Position numbers and translations under genes: made by a program
Assembly (NCBI GenBank): GCA_002633005.1
Contig: NMRA01000032.1
Coordinates: forward strand, 292,911-352,910
Length of the DNA: 60,000 nt
Source: Phoronis australis
Taxonomy: Eukaryota; Phoronida; Phoronidae
Reading direction: 5' to 3'
In this document: one piece after another, positions 51,401 through 53,498 of the stretch
Position numbering within the stretch: the first letter of the stretch is position 1
How the letters are laid out: each line of letters opens with the position of its first letter
The notes under the pieces: generated by a model
Told to the model about the DNA's origin: nothing
The model's input: only the letters and a program-made list of their open reading frames with translations
Databases searched by the model: none

Positions 51401-53498
51401 ATAAATCTGTGTCCACTGAGCCAGCAGTCAGTTCTCATAACCATTTGTGTGGGAGGATATTGAAAAACTATGCTGAGAATGAGTGTCACATAAGTCTACC
51501 ATAAACGAAATGAGAACAGGGATTTCATGAAGGGAGCGTGCCAGAGGGCAATCAGACCTGCCGCTGTGTCTCAGGAACAGAGCGGTAACAGTTTACCACT
51601 GAGGCTAGCTAATATTGTATTGTAAATAACTTTCCAATAAACCTGCCTTGTGGGCAACTTACGTTACACAGCAATCAATTCTTGACTAGCCTCTTGTTTG
51701 TTGGAGAGCAACTCTGTGGTATCCAGCGGTAGTCACCACATGGTAACAACAGATCAACTTACCGATTATAAACAACCCAGAATGCATGGTAAACATCAAC
51801 TTACCATTCAATCAGTACTGCAGGAAACGCGTAACAAACTTTTTCATTTCCATGACCTTTCCAGGACATTGTTTTCAGTTTGCATGAGTCATCAATTCCC
51901 ACAAAAAAGTAAATATGATTTCTGCTAATAATTGGTCACCATGCTTATTCGAATGCAAGACATTATTACATGAGAGGCAAAATGTCATGGAGGGGGGTAA
52001 CTTGTCTCAAGAAGTTTCCATGGGGTTTTTATGAACCTGTTTCATTTTTCATAGTTTTCAATGAACGGAAACTATTTTAGTCTCTTTCTTGGTTTTCCAT
52101 TGTGTTTATAACCGATAGGTAAACAATCGCTTTGCTTTAAGTTTGTGTCTCATGGTAATTATCAACCATACCAGTCTATTGAAATGAAAACAGTTTTGGA
52201 TGGTACGCAGTTAACTTAGTAATGAGTTGGCACACTTGCTTAGTAATACCTGTGTCTCAAGGTAACCAAATGACGTTCTGTTGATTGAATGGGAAAACAT
52301 GCTGCAGGATGGTCAGCCAACCTGGGCAATAGTGCCGTTCACATGAGAAAATGGGTGAAAATAATCTGGCGTATTTTTCAGCACAAATTTTACTAGGAAA
52401 AACTCAGCATTAGGGCATGAATTTGCTGGGATTCTGAGTTCCATCAAATTTCGCTGGATTAAAAGGCGGGGGATCAAGAAACATTCAACCAATGTGGTTT
52501 ATTTATTCAATTATAATACAGATCATTATCTGTATCACAAAACTGCTGGTGCTGGCGCATGTATTGTACTGCGCATACTGTGTCCGTGTCTGCCAATAGG
52601 GCGACAAAACTTTCCAGTATTCATAAATCCTTTGGTAATACAACCGGTAGTGGAATTAATCTCGCGCATTTTTCCTGAAGTACTTCTGGGATTCCCAAAT
52701 GCATGGGAACGACACTAGTGTGTTTTCGTATGAATGTGTGTCATGGTTATTAGTACCTTTACCATAGAAAGGGAACTAGTACTGTATGGTACTCAGTTAA
52801 CTTACCATTGAGCTGGCATTGTGCCTTAGTAATACAGCGTGGCCATACAACAGTGTTCTGTGGCCAGCCTGCCCAGAGGAGGCCTGAAATAAAGGGATAT
52901 GCAATAAGAAAATTCATGCAAATCATTGAATCCAGTCTCAGGCATAATTTTTAACTAGTAATCTTGGTAGATATTTGTATTAAAATGTAAACCTTATTGG
53001 GATATTTTCATGATTGTGTGATTCAGACAGTATACAAAGGCCCTAGTACGCTCTCTCAAATGTCTTTGTCTGTAGGGCTTTTCCATTGGAAGGCAAAATG
53101 TTACCAAATTTTAAAAGACAATTACCAATTAGAACTTTTTTTTTCACTTTTCAAGGGCTTCTAGAACTGTTGTGAATGCCTACAATATTTAAAGATATTT
53201 TCTGTTCGTAATTAAACCAGTTTTTGGCGGGTTTTTAATTTCTGTTGGTAGCTAACAATACACGACTTGTATGTGGCAAAGCATTATCCCGGTGCTGTTT
53301 ATCATTTATGAAAAAAAAAATGAGAAAATAAAATCTCTTTTGGCATTCATATTGCTTAACAGGAGGAATTCATCTAATAGTGCATGATGGGAACTTTACC
53401 GTATTTGTTGAGGTGGATGACAACATCTCCTGCAGGGCTCGAACAGACAATGCTTGCTCCAGAACAAACGTACATATTGACAGGTCTGGAGGCTGGGC
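408..53498 (-). CDS. RyR: Ryanodine receptor gene, partial (56 exons, both ends outside the window)
   Basis: RyR is the homotetrameric intracellular channel that releases Ca2+ from the sarco/endoplasmic reticulum and couples membrane excitation to contraction. The 56 exons listed below join in compatible phase and total 8,868 nt (2,956 codons) with no stop. Domain order matches the family: beta-trefoil and MIR (fragment residues about 1-320), first RIH (330-590), SPRY1 (590-730), RyR repeats 1 and 2 (800-1000), SPRY2 (1040-1180), variable linker (1250-1540), SPRY3 (1540-1710), solenoid, second RIH (2290-2770), start of RyR repeat 3 (2900 onward). All of this is the large cytosolic assembly; the membrane pore is encoded further left. 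The start codon and about 50-60 N-terminal residues were not found and probably lie right of the window. No frameshift or missing conserved block was seen, so the gene looks intact. Identification is by recognised conserved sequence; exon edges are from phase and GT-AG rules, not transcripts. Confidence 0.97.
974..1052 (-). CDS. RyR: RyR exon 55 (RyR repeat 3 start)
   Basis: Encodes [20 protein letters not shown], then SWAVKK. It matches the V-x-L-x-x-x-L-x-x-x-x-x-KF-x-E-x-x-H-x-x-W start of the third RyR repeat. Donor AAG|GTTTGT. Confidence 0.96.
1623..1786 (-). CDS. RyR: RyR exon 54
   Basis: Encodes [40 protein letters not shown], then YSPRPVNTT. The YDPELFxKALPCLxAIGCALxPDYSLS block is diagnostic. 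Confidence 0.97.
2225..2362 (-). CDS. RyR: RyR exon 53
   Basis: 46 codons, phase 0 at both ends. Encodes [20 protein letters not shown], then [20 protein letters not shown]. Insect RyR has LTLHFDRCAKYYG and EEKRLTMLLFSNIFDSL here. Confidence 0.96.
2479..2503 (+). repeat. CA/CG microsatellite
   Basis: Alternating purine-pyrimidine run: (AC)n then (GC)n with a short interruption, in the intron after exon 53's upstream neighbour. Such tracts can adopt Z-DNA. Confidence 0.85.
2706..2810 (+). mobile_element. SINE-like element, decayed copy
   Basis: GCTGCAACCACGGCAGGTAG, B-box-like GGTTCAATTATGC and body TTTCAGAAAATCTTTTTTCT parallel the copies at 11620 and 10600. Confidence 0.5.
2968..3055 (-). 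CDS. Candidate alternative to RyR exon 52
   Basis: One base plus 29 open codons reading [20 protein letters not shown], then TILTKEQLM, with acceptor CTAAAG and strong donor ATG|GTAAGT. Entry (phase 2) and exit (phase 0) are the same as exon 52, so it could replace it in frame; including both would break the frame. Sequence resemblance to exon 52 is slight, so this may be a chance open segment. Confidence 0.3.
3308..3398 (-). CDS. RyR: RyR exon 52
   Basis: One base plus 30 codons: [20 protein letters not shown], then [10 protein letters not shown]. It aligns with the vertebrate YIRPSMLQHLLRRLVFDVP segment. Donor AGG|GTGAGA, phase 0 out. Confidence 0.95.
4122..4345 (-). CDS. RyR: RyR exon 51 (second RIH domain end)
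   Basis: Encodes [40 protein letters not shown] and [14 protein letters not shown]. The MALALNRYL and xTxYRLSKxxxLTKGQ blocks are conserved. Leaves with GG (phase 2). Confidence 0.97.
5205..5374 (-). CDS. RyR: RyR exon 50 (second RIH domain)
   Basis: Starts with a Gly-rich run, then [40 protein letters not shown] and [10 protein letters not shown]. The [12 protein letters not shown] and [13 protein letters not shown] motifs are diagnostic. Confidence 0.97.
5548..5645 (+). repeat. Dispersed repeat, copy A
   Basis: Shares ATGGGGCTTC, AAGGGCACCATGTGAC and GCCACCTAGT in the same order and spacing with 59638-59745. Lies in the intron between exons 49 and 50. Confidence 0.65.
5698..5954 (-). CDS. 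RyR: RyR exon 49 (second RIH domain)
   Basis: Encodes [40 protein letters not shown], then [20 protein letters not shown]. The EDEDYIDxGxAILNFY and [31 protein letters not shown] blocks match insect RyR. Confidence 0.97.
5955..7620 (-). other. Intron between exons 48 and 49
   Basis: 1.67 kb with the candidate 21-nt microexon at 7114-7134. Nothing else recognised. Confidence 0.7.
7114..7134 (-). CDS. Candidate 21-nt microexon between RyR exons 48 and 49
   Basis: Acceptor with a clear pyrimidine tract (TTTTTTGTTCACCCAG), donor AAAG|GTACGA, length 21, phase 2 at both ends. It would insert about seven residues (R-KTKPAE) at the variable loop after exon 48, keeping the frame. Small size makes a chance match possible. 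Confidence 0.4.
7621..7846 (-). CDS. RyR: RyR exon 48 (second RIH domain)
   Basis: Encodes [20 protein letters not shown], then [20 protein letters not shown] and a polar tail [10 protein letters not shown]. The first block is invariant; the tail falls in a variable loop. Donor AG|GTACGG. Confidence 0.97.
8166..8405 (-). CDS. RyR: RyR exon 47 (second RIH domain)
   Basis: Encodes [40 protein letters not shown] and [20 protein letters not shown], ending FRFCVWVN. Nearly identical in form to insect RyR. Confidence 0.98.
8972..9156 (-). CDS. RyR: RyR exon 46 (second RIH domain)
   Basis: Encodes [40 protein letters not shown]. The [29 protein letters not shown] block is among the most conserved in RyR. 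Phase 1 out. Confidence 0.97.
9319..9483 (-). CDS. RyR: RyR exon 45 (second RIH domain region)
   Basis: Encodes [20 protein letters not shown], then [20 protein letters not shown]. The [23 protein letters not shown] block is diagnostic. Confidence 0.97.
9805..9953 (-). CDS. RyR: RyR exon 44
   Basis: Encodes [20 protein letters not shown], then [20 protein letters not shown] and EEELVKNSL. It matches the RALxKxYxIxxxxxxDxxxLxxxLxxIRxLLxVQM segment. Confidence 0.95.
10236..10360 (-). CDS. RyR: RyR exon 43
   Basis: Encodes [20 protein letters not shown], then [18 protein letters not shown]. The LVRxMFSLLxRQYDxxGE motif is conserved in all RyRs. Phase 0 out. Confidence 0.97.
10430..10735 (+). 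mobile_element. SINE-like element (tRNA-derived) with upstream segment
   Basis: A TAGCTCACTCAACG stretch (10611-10624, A-box-like) and GGTTTGAGTCTGC (10655-10667, B-box-like) are followed by a body TCTCAGAAAATCACTTTTCT. The upstream part (TTGTTGGATGGGA to CTTTGACCAG, about 10438-10490) also occurs upstream of the copy at 29160, so the repeat unit is about 300 bp. Confidence 0.6.
11210..11330 (-). CDS. RyR: RyR exon 42 (acidic linker)
   Basis: Starts [13 protein letters not shown], then [21 protein letters not shown] variable acidic linker. The 3' edge (TTGG|GTATTT) was chosen because it alone gives the phase that joins exon 43; the donor is weak, so this edge is uncertain. Confidence 0.78.
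11620..11740 (+). mobile_element. SINE-like element, tRNA-related part and body
   Basis: B-box-like GGTTTGATTCCA at 11679-11690, preceded by TTAGCTTTACCAACTGA and followed by CCGATCTCATAAAAAAATTT and TAATAATATGAC. The body matches the copies at 10680 and 29235. tRNA folding is not intact, so this is not a tRNA gene. Confidence 0.6.
12167..12307 (-). CDS. RyR: RyR exon 41
   Basis: 47 codons, phase 0 at both ends. Encodes [37 protein letters not shown] and MHSGVEKK, the C-x-C-x-x-x-L-x-x-x-L-x-x-FH-x-x-L-x-x-x-x-G segment of the family. The internal ACGTAAGT is read through as coding, because the following residues match the family. Confidence 0.92.
12607..12857 (-). CDS. RyR: RyR exon 40
   Basis: Encodes [40 protein letters not shown] and [15 protein letters not shown]. 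The LRHRVExIxxFSxxFV and [11 protein letters not shown] blocks are diagnostic. Phase 0 out. Confidence 0.97.
13275..13390 (-). CDS. RyR: RyR exon 39
   Basis: Encodes [20 protein letters not shown], then [18 protein letters not shown]. It matches the insect [31 protein letters not shown] segment. Lacks the long poly-Glu insert of vertebrate RyR1. Confidence 0.94.
13990..14145 (-). CDS. RyR: RyR exon 38
   Basis: Encodes [20 protein letters not shown], then [18 protein letters not shown]. The HxRDPIGxxNENLF motif is conserved between this sequence and insect RyR. Donor GT|GTGAGT. Confidence 0.95.
14689..14950 (-). CDS. RyR: RyR exon 37
   Basis: Encodes [35 protein letters not shown] and [17 protein letters not shown]. 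The GPLRxGxxDLLIxxHLESHA block is conserved. The acceptor TTGCAG and first ~60 nt exist in further decayed upstream copies spaced 72 nt apart. Confidence 0.95.
14951..15168 (-). repeat. Tandem decayed copies of the exon 37 acceptor and exon start (72-bp period)
   Basis: Copies equivalent to the first exon 37 base sit at 15094 and 15022, exactly 72 nt apart and 72 nt from the real start at 14950. A further diverged copy starts near 15168. Each begins with a TTGCAG- or TTGCAA-type acceptor and an ACATGC-like exon start, and keeps a C-TGC-TATGGG-CT-CAC pattern. The 15022 copy has lost its AG; the 15094 copy keeps it but reads a stop after four codons. Confidence 0.85.
15345..15466 (-). CDS. RyR: RyR exon 36
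   Basis: Encodes [20 protein letters not shown], then [19 protein letters not shown]. The donor ACCT|GTAAGT gives phase 1. The frame stays open about 330 nt into the following intron, so the donor rests on phase and homology, not on a stop. Confidence 0.9.
15951..16032 (-). CDS. RyR: RyR exon 35
   Basis: Encodes [20 protein letters not shown], then PELL. The ALHIPEExRCxDILEL block is invariant in RyR. Donor AA|GTAAGT. Confidence 0.96.
16761..16872 (+). repeat. Higher-order tandem repeat, about 44 bp made of two ~22-bp halves
   Basis: Five units each containing GTCTGCTTATTC (last one GTTTGCTTATTT), alternating between short (CGAGT) and long (CGAGATTA) ends, so two and a half copies of a 44-bp unit. 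Lies in the intron between exons 34 and 35. Confidence 0.85.
17208..17394 (-). CDS. RyR: RyR exon 34 (junctional solenoid)
   Basis: Encodes TLPITSCMF, then [20 protein letters not shown] and [16 protein letters not shown]. The RPHxWxRVPN and [14 protein letters not shown] blocks match insect RyR closely. Confidence 0.95.
18554..18640 (-). CDS. RyR: RyR exon 33 (SPRY3 end)
   Basis: 29 codons, phase 0 at both ends, encoding [20 protein letters not shown], then QFELGRTR. Insect RyR has [27 protein letters not shown] here. Confidence 0.95.
19485..19665 (-). CDS. RyR: RyR exon 32 (SPRY3 domain)
   Basis: Encodes [20 protein letters not shown], then [20 protein letters not shown] and GKEVANKFQ. 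The CYxVxAGDL and LVIGCCxxxxTGxxxFxxNGKE motifs are those of SPRY3. Phase 0 out. Confidence 0.96.
19918..20581 (-). CDS. RyR: RyR exon 31 (basic linker and SPRY3 start)
   Basis: The largest exon (664 nt). It starts [13 protein letters not shown], has a basic block [18 protein letters not shown] like the insect RGRSPFKFF-SKKSRSRD, a Pro/Gly-rich middle, then [20 protein letters not shown] and [20 protein letters not shown]. The last part is the start of SPRY3. Donor CTAG|GTAATT. Confidence 0.96.
20991..21020 (-). CDS. Candidate 30-nt microexon 31a of RyR
   Basis: Acceptor TTTTTTCTCTGCTTGAAG, donor CAGA|GTGAGT, 30 nt, phase 1 at both ends. It would insert about ten residues ([10 protein letters not shown]) before exon 31 without shifting frame. 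Vertebrate RyR genes are known to use very small alternative exons, but homology to them is not implied. Confidence 0.55.
23316..23435 (-). CDS. Candidate cassette exon 30b of RyR (40 codons)
   Basis: A 120-nt segment with acceptor ATTTCTTGTAG and donor CGTC|GTAAGT. It has phase 1 at both ends, so it can be inserted between exons 30 and 31 without changing the frame. It reads [19 protein letters not shown], then [19 protein letters not shown]: hydrophilic and basic like the surrounding linker. It could be constitutive or alternative; a transcript is needed to say. It is not counted in the 2,956 codons. Confidence 0.65.
23959..23993 (+). repeat. CGCA/CA microsatellite
   Basis: Repeats of ACGC then ACACGC in the large intron between exons 30 and 31. 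Confidence 0.85.
24967..25314 (-). CDS. RyR: RyR exon 30 (variable serine-rich linker)
   Basis: About 116 codons open in phase, beginning [12 protein letters not shown] and containing [18 protein letters not shown] and [12 protein letters not shown]. Rich in Ser/Arg, with several RxxS-type sites that could be kinase targets (inference). Not conserved enough to identify alone. Phase 1 at both ends joins exons 29 and 31. The donor CTTG|GTACAA is weak. Confidence 0.82.
26123..26208 (-). CDS. RyR: RyR exon 29 (linker)
   Basis: Encodes [20 protein letters not shown], then GYADDSAK. Hydrophilic, likely helical linker; insect RyRs have a comparable Q/A/E-rich segment. Placed by phase (enters AG+A, leaves phase 1) and strong splice sites (CTGCAG, GTGAGA). 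Confidence 0.85.
26737..26896 (-). repeat. Tandem array of the exon 28 end and splice donor (about 27-bp units, six copies)
   Basis: Units of 24-28 bp, each with TACTACCACCAG followed by GT and TCAGTTGA, run from the true donor (GTGAGT at 26887) leftwards. Downstream donor-like sequences are GTATCA, GTGTCA, ATGTCA, GTCAGT and GTCAGT. Reading past the first donor gives an immediate in-frame TGA, so the later copies would truncate the protein if used. Confidence 0.85.
26888..27010 (-). CDS. RyR: RyR exon 28 (linker start)
   Basis: Encodes [20 protein letters not shown], then [18 protein letters not shown]. The FLRLSLPV motif is conserved. The donor ACCACCAG|GTGAGT is the first of a tandem array of about six similar sequences running into the intron (26737-26896). 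Confidence 0.95.
27358..27462 (-). CDS. RyR: RyR exon 27 (post-SPRY2), with GC donor
   Basis: Encodes [20 protein letters not shown], then [14 protein letters not shown]. No GT donor in the right phase exists. The join works exactly with the GC donor GG|GCAAGT, giving [13 protein letters not shown], which aligns with the insect RIPGG-x-DTPP-x-LK. Confidence 0.92.
27772..27836 (-). CDS. RyR: RyR exon 26 (SPRY2 end)
   Basis: Encodes [20 protein letters not shown], then C. The LxxFxxCGLQEGxEPF motif is near-invariant in RyR. Donor GT|GTAAGC. Confidence 0.96.
27837..29990 (-). other. Intron between exons 25 and 26
   Basis: 2.15 kb, AT-rich, with the SINE-like element at 28960-29295. No coding segment supported on either strand. 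Confidence 0.75.
28960..29295 (+). mobile_element. SINE-like element, second copy
   Basis: TTGTTGGGTGGGATTGAATT and CTTTGACCAG at the 5' side, TAGCTCTGCTAGCAGAG (29169-29185) as A-box-like, TTAGATTCAACAC as B-box-like, then body GATCTCAGAAAATCATTTCC. Same order as at 10430-10735. Confidence 0.6.
29991..30127 (-). CDS. RyR: RyR exon 25 (SPRY2 domain)
   Basis: Encodes [18 protein letters not shown], then [20 protein letters not shown]. The F-x-NGELxMDxxGxExAF block is typical of SPRY2. Phase 0 out. Confidence 0.96.
30128..31786 (-). other. Intron between exons 24 and 25
   Basis: 1.66 kb. A more GC-rich patch at 31260-31450 has a short plus-strand open frame with no recognised similarity. Otherwise nothing seen. 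Confidence 0.7.
31787..32004 (-). CDS. RyR: RyR exon 24 (SPRY2 domain)
   Basis: Encodes [40 protein letters not shown] and [15 protein letters not shown], the core of SPRY2. Donor A|GTACGT. Confidence 0.97.
32391..32493 (+). repeat. 20-bp minisatellite, five copies
   Basis: Five near-identical 20-bp units with consensus CATACATCCCATAATACAAA, in the intron between exons 23 and 24. Confidence 0.9.
32624..32708 (-). CDS. RyR: RyR exon 23 (SPRY2 start)
   Basis: Encodes [20 protein letters not shown], ending SGKW. The YR-x-E-x-x-(Y/F)-A-x-x-SGKWYFEFE lead-in to SPRY2 is conserved. A short exon placed by phase with its neighbours. Confidence 0.88.
32709..34012 (-). other. Intron between exons 22 and 23
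   Basis: 1.3 kb, AT-rich, no repeat or coding segment recognised beyond a faint tRNA-like stretch near 33720-33780. Confidence 0.65.
34013..34107 (-). CDS. RyR: RyR exon 22 (RyR repeat 2 end)
   Basis: Encodes [18 protein letters not shown], then a short acidic/basic tail. Insect RyRs carry [19 protein letters not shown] here. The donor is TTAG|GTTTGT. Confidence 0.95.
34805..35038 (-). CDS. RyR: RyR exon 21 (RyR repeat 2)
   Basis: Encodes [35 protein letters not shown] and [19 protein letters not shown]. The SNGYKPxPLDLS and LAENxHNVWxRDR motifs are diagnostic. Donor CG|GTAAAG. Confidence 0.98.
35339..35425 (-). CDS. RyR: RyR exon 20 (between RyR repeats 1 and 2)
   Basis: Encodes [20 protein letters not shown], then LKTLKLP. 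The LxALGYHI helix closes repeat 1; the KLPN end leads to the next repeat. Confidence 0.93.
   Translation of the reverse strand, partial: NSYSSGLSHISQCRRTREYASEDLETSK
35788..35891 (-). CDS. RyR: RyR exon 19 (RyR repeat 1)
   Basis: Encodes [20 protein letters not shown], then [14 protein letters not shown]: the HPCL-x-x-F-x-x-LP-x-x-E-R-x-Y end of RyR repeat 1. Confidence 0.96.
36205..36309 (-). CDS. RyR: RyR exon 18 (RyR repeat 1)
   Basis: 35 codons, phase 0 at both ends. Encodes [20 protein letters not shown], the LAEN-HELW-x-x-x-I-x-GW-Y core of the RyR repeat fold. Donor GAA|GTAAGT. Confidence 0.98.
36560..36770 (+). repeat. Degenerate tandem repeat, about 22 bp
   Basis: Several diverged copies of AAAGAAACTTTACAGTGTAG occur in the intron after exon 17, clearest at 36720-36765. 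Confidence 0.7.
36870..37080 (-). CDS. RyR: RyR exon 17 (SPRY1 to RyR repeat 1 linker)
   Basis: Encodes [20 protein letters not shown], then [20 protein letters not shown] and [10 protein letters not shown]. Closest in form to insect RyR (FLFGGDHGRLKFAPP). Phase 0 out. Confidence 0.96.
37431..37620 (-). CDS. RyR: RyR exon 16 (SPRY1 domain, second half)
   Basis: Encodes [20 protein letters not shown], then [20 protein letters not shown] and a [11 protein letters not shown] end. The GDxIGCxxDL and FxxNG strands complete the SPRY fold. Confidence 0.96.
38680..38918 (-). CDS. RyR: RyR exon 15 (SPRY1 domain)
   Basis: Encodes [40 protein letters not shown] and [19 protein letters not shown]. This is the core of the first SPRY domain, including the [23 protein letters not shown] block typical of the family. 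Confidence 0.98.
39623..39756 (-). CDS. RyR: RyR exon 14 (first RIH domain end)
   Basis: Encodes VLEVLCSL and [20 protein letters not shown], then [16 protein letters not shown]. The CVGNxVAVRSNQ block is diagnostic of RyR. Confidence 0.97.
40066..40109. repeat. Hairpin with perfect 12-bp stem
   Basis: AAAATTGACTTA at 40066-40077 is inverted exactly at 40098-40109 with a 20-nt loop. It sits in a segment with further CTTAAGACAAATTGAAGTC-like partial repeats (39960-40110), probably an old transposon remnant. Confidence 0.6.
40404..40627 (-). CDS. RyR: RyR exon 13 (first RIH domain)
   Basis: Encodes [15 protein letters not shown], the LDWLVQRL motif and [20 protein letters not shown], ending DQHGRDPK. 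These match the RIH (RYDR_ITPR) helical domain. Phase 0 out, donor AAG|GTGAGT. Confidence 0.97.
40970..41105 (-). CDS. RyR: RyR exon 12 (first RIH domain)
   Basis: Encodes [20 protein letters not shown], then [20 protein letters not shown]. Uses a GTTTGT donor. The phase joins exon 11 despite the gap in the intron between them. Confidence 0.95.
41186..41644. other. Assembly gap (459 N) with CT-rich edge
   Basis: A run of N in the intron between exons 11 and 12. The sequence at its right edge (41645-41737) is almost pure C/T on the plus strand, which probably explains the failed assembly. Long open frames that cross the Ns are artefacts. Confidence 0.98.
41645..41737 (+). repeat. Pyrimidine-rich low-complexity tract
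   Basis: About 93 bp of C and T with rare A/G on the plus strand, starting immediately after the exon 11 donor. On the coding strand it is GA-rich. It borders the assembly gap. Confidence 0.9.
41738..41927 (-). CDS. RyR: RyR exon 11 (first RIH domain)
   Basis: Encodes [12 protein letters not shown], then [20 protein letters not shown] and [14 protein letters not shown]. The last block is conserved from insects to vertebrates. The intron right after it is GA-rich on the coding strand and contains the assembly gap. Confidence 0.97.
42479..42600 (-). CDS. RyR: RyR exon 10 (MIR/RIH junction)
   Basis: Encodes [20 protein letters not shown], then [15 protein letters not shown]. The GHMDD and EEESR motifs are RyR hallmarks. 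Donor AA|GTGAGT. Confidence 0.96.
42725..42796. repeat. Inverted repeat with perfect 13-bp arms
   Basis: GCAACTTACCCCA at 42725-42737 is repeated in inverse at 42784-42796. It lies in the intron after exon 9. The left arm reads TGGGGTAAGTTGC on the coding strand, a good-looking decoy donor. Confidence 0.7.
42905..43072 (-). CDS. RyR: RyR exon 9 (last MIR repeat)
   Basis: 56 codons, phase 0 at both ends. Encodes [20 protein letters not shown] and a [12 protein letters not shown] end that resembles insect RyR (KKKGVGKVEEKQ). The longest open frame at this place is an out-of-frame shadow. Confidence 0.95.
43073..44103 (-). other. Intron between exons 8 and 9
   Basis: About 1 kb, AT-rich, containing the MITE-like copy at 43651-43728. 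Nothing else recognised. Confidence 0.7.
43651..43728 (-). mobile_element. MITE-like hairpin element, second copy
   Basis: On the minus strand it reads GTGCCCACATTTTGAG, then TACCAGTTTGATGCCC, closely matching the 48142-48226 element. Arms are GCCC-x-CA-x-TTTGAG type and more decayed than in the other copy. Confidence 0.65.
44104..44260 (-). CDS. RyR: RyR exon 8 (MIR domain)
   Basis: Encodes [20 protein letters not shown], then [20 protein letters not shown]. Contains the MIR-type H-x-x-SGRYL motif. The donor is the non-standard AAG|GTTTGT. Confidence 0.97.
44807..44881 (-). CDS. RyR: RyR exon 7 (MIR domain)
   Basis: Encodes [20 protein letters not shown] then [13 protein letters not shown] is a conserved MIR-region motif. 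Donor AA|GTAAGT. Confidence 0.96.
45664..45757 (-). CDS. RyR: RyR exon 6 (MIR domain)
   Basis: Encodes [20 protein letters not shown]. The [14 protein letters not shown] stretch is near-universal in RyR. Acceptor TTTTTTACAG, donor AG|GTACGT. Confidence 0.96.
46602..46698 (-). CDS. RyR: RyR exon 5 (MIR domain)
   Basis: Encodes HIGSEGS, then [18 protein letters not shown] and an RAKSMG end. The ASFQQTLW motif is diagnostic. Phase 0 in, phase 1 out (ATG G|GTATCT). Confidence 0.94.
46699..48317 (-). other. Intron between exons 4 and 5
   Basis: 1.6 kb, AT-rich. The MITE-like element 48142-48226 lies just inside its 5' end. Nothing else recognised. Confidence 0.75.
48142..48226. mobile_element. 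MITE-like hairpin element, 85 bp
   Basis: Two 31-nt inverted arms (48142-48172 and 48196-48226) match at 27 of 31 positions around a 23-nt loop. The arm begins TCTGATATAAC and ends TTTTGAGAACC. A related copy is at 43651-43728, so it is a dispersed element, not a unique hairpin. No coding capacity. Confidence 0.75.
48318..48430 (-). CDS. RyR: RyR exon 4 (MIR region start)
   Basis: Encodes [19 protein letters not shown] followed by [17 protein letters not shown], among the most conserved blocks of RyR and related to the IP3-receptor N-terminus. Acceptor TTTCAG, donor CTG|GTAATT, leaves in phase 0. Confidence 0.98.
49010..49085 (-). CDS. RyR: RyR exon 3 (N-terminal beta-trefoil)
   Basis: Encodes [20 protein letters not shown]; enters in phase 0 and leaves with one base of a glycine codon. 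The [12 protein letters not shown] block is conserved in all RyRs. Confidence 0.95.
50162..50292. mobile_element. MITE-like element with inverted ends
   Basis: Left end GAGTTCCGTAGAGGCGAAAA and right end, read in inverse, GCATTCCGTAGACACGAGAA are clearly related. The interior has GGCGAAATCTCACGTAGTCT, which recurs at 59560-59600 in similar form (CTGAATCTCACGAAGTCT). Confidence 0.6.
51540..51612 (-). mobile_element. tRNA-like (SINE head) sequence
   Basis: On the minus strand TAGCCTCAGTGGTAAA fits an A-box and GGTCTGATTGCC weakly fits a B-box about 40 nt later. It lies in the intron between exons 2 and 3. Too degenerate for a functional tRNA. Confidence 0.35.
51739..51825 (-). repeat. Two short copies of the exon 2 donor region
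   Basis: Two segments of about 35-45 bp repeat the pattern GGTAAGTTGAT followed by a TTACCATG stretch, resembling the exon 2 donor flank (GGTAAGTTAACTGAGTACCAT). The copy near 51800 keeps a perfect ATG|GTAAGT donor in the intron. Confidence 0.45.
52145..52285 (-). pseudogene. Decayed copy of RyR exon 2 and its donor flank
   Basis: Closely resembles 52735-52866, which contains the 3' half of exon 2 and its intron start. Shared landmarks on the coding strand are ACAGAAC, GTATTACTAAG, GCCA-CTCA and GTTAACTG-GTACCAT. In this copy the donor ATGGTAAG has become TTACTAAG and small indels break the frame, so it cannot be spliced like exon 2. Confidence 0.75.
52806..52883 (-). CDS. RyR: RyR exon 2 (N-terminal beta-trefoil)
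   Basis: 26 codons, phase 0 at both ends, encoding [20 protein letters not shown]. The donor is ATG|GTAAGT. A decayed copy of this exon's 3' half and donor flank lies about 590 bp downstream in the intron (52145-52285). Confidence 0.94.
53400..53498 (-). CDS. RyR: RyR exon 1 of this window (N-terminal beta-trefoil)
   Basis: 33 codons, phase 0 at both ends. Contains [20 protein letters not shown], the signature of the first beta-trefoil (Ins145_P3_rec type) of RyR. The acceptor is the TAG before GCCCAGCC; a second AG 14 nt further in would remove the conserved PPDL start. This is not the true first exon: the conserved LAAEGFGNR block should precede it and was not found to the right. Confidence 0.92.

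Larger units (their letters stand above)
49086..52805 (-). other. Intron between exons 2 and 3
   Basis: 3.7 kb. Contains the exon 2 copy (52145-52285), short donor copies (51739-51825), a tRNA-like stretch (51540-51612) and a MITE-like element (50162-50292). No supported coding segment. Confidence 0.8.
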
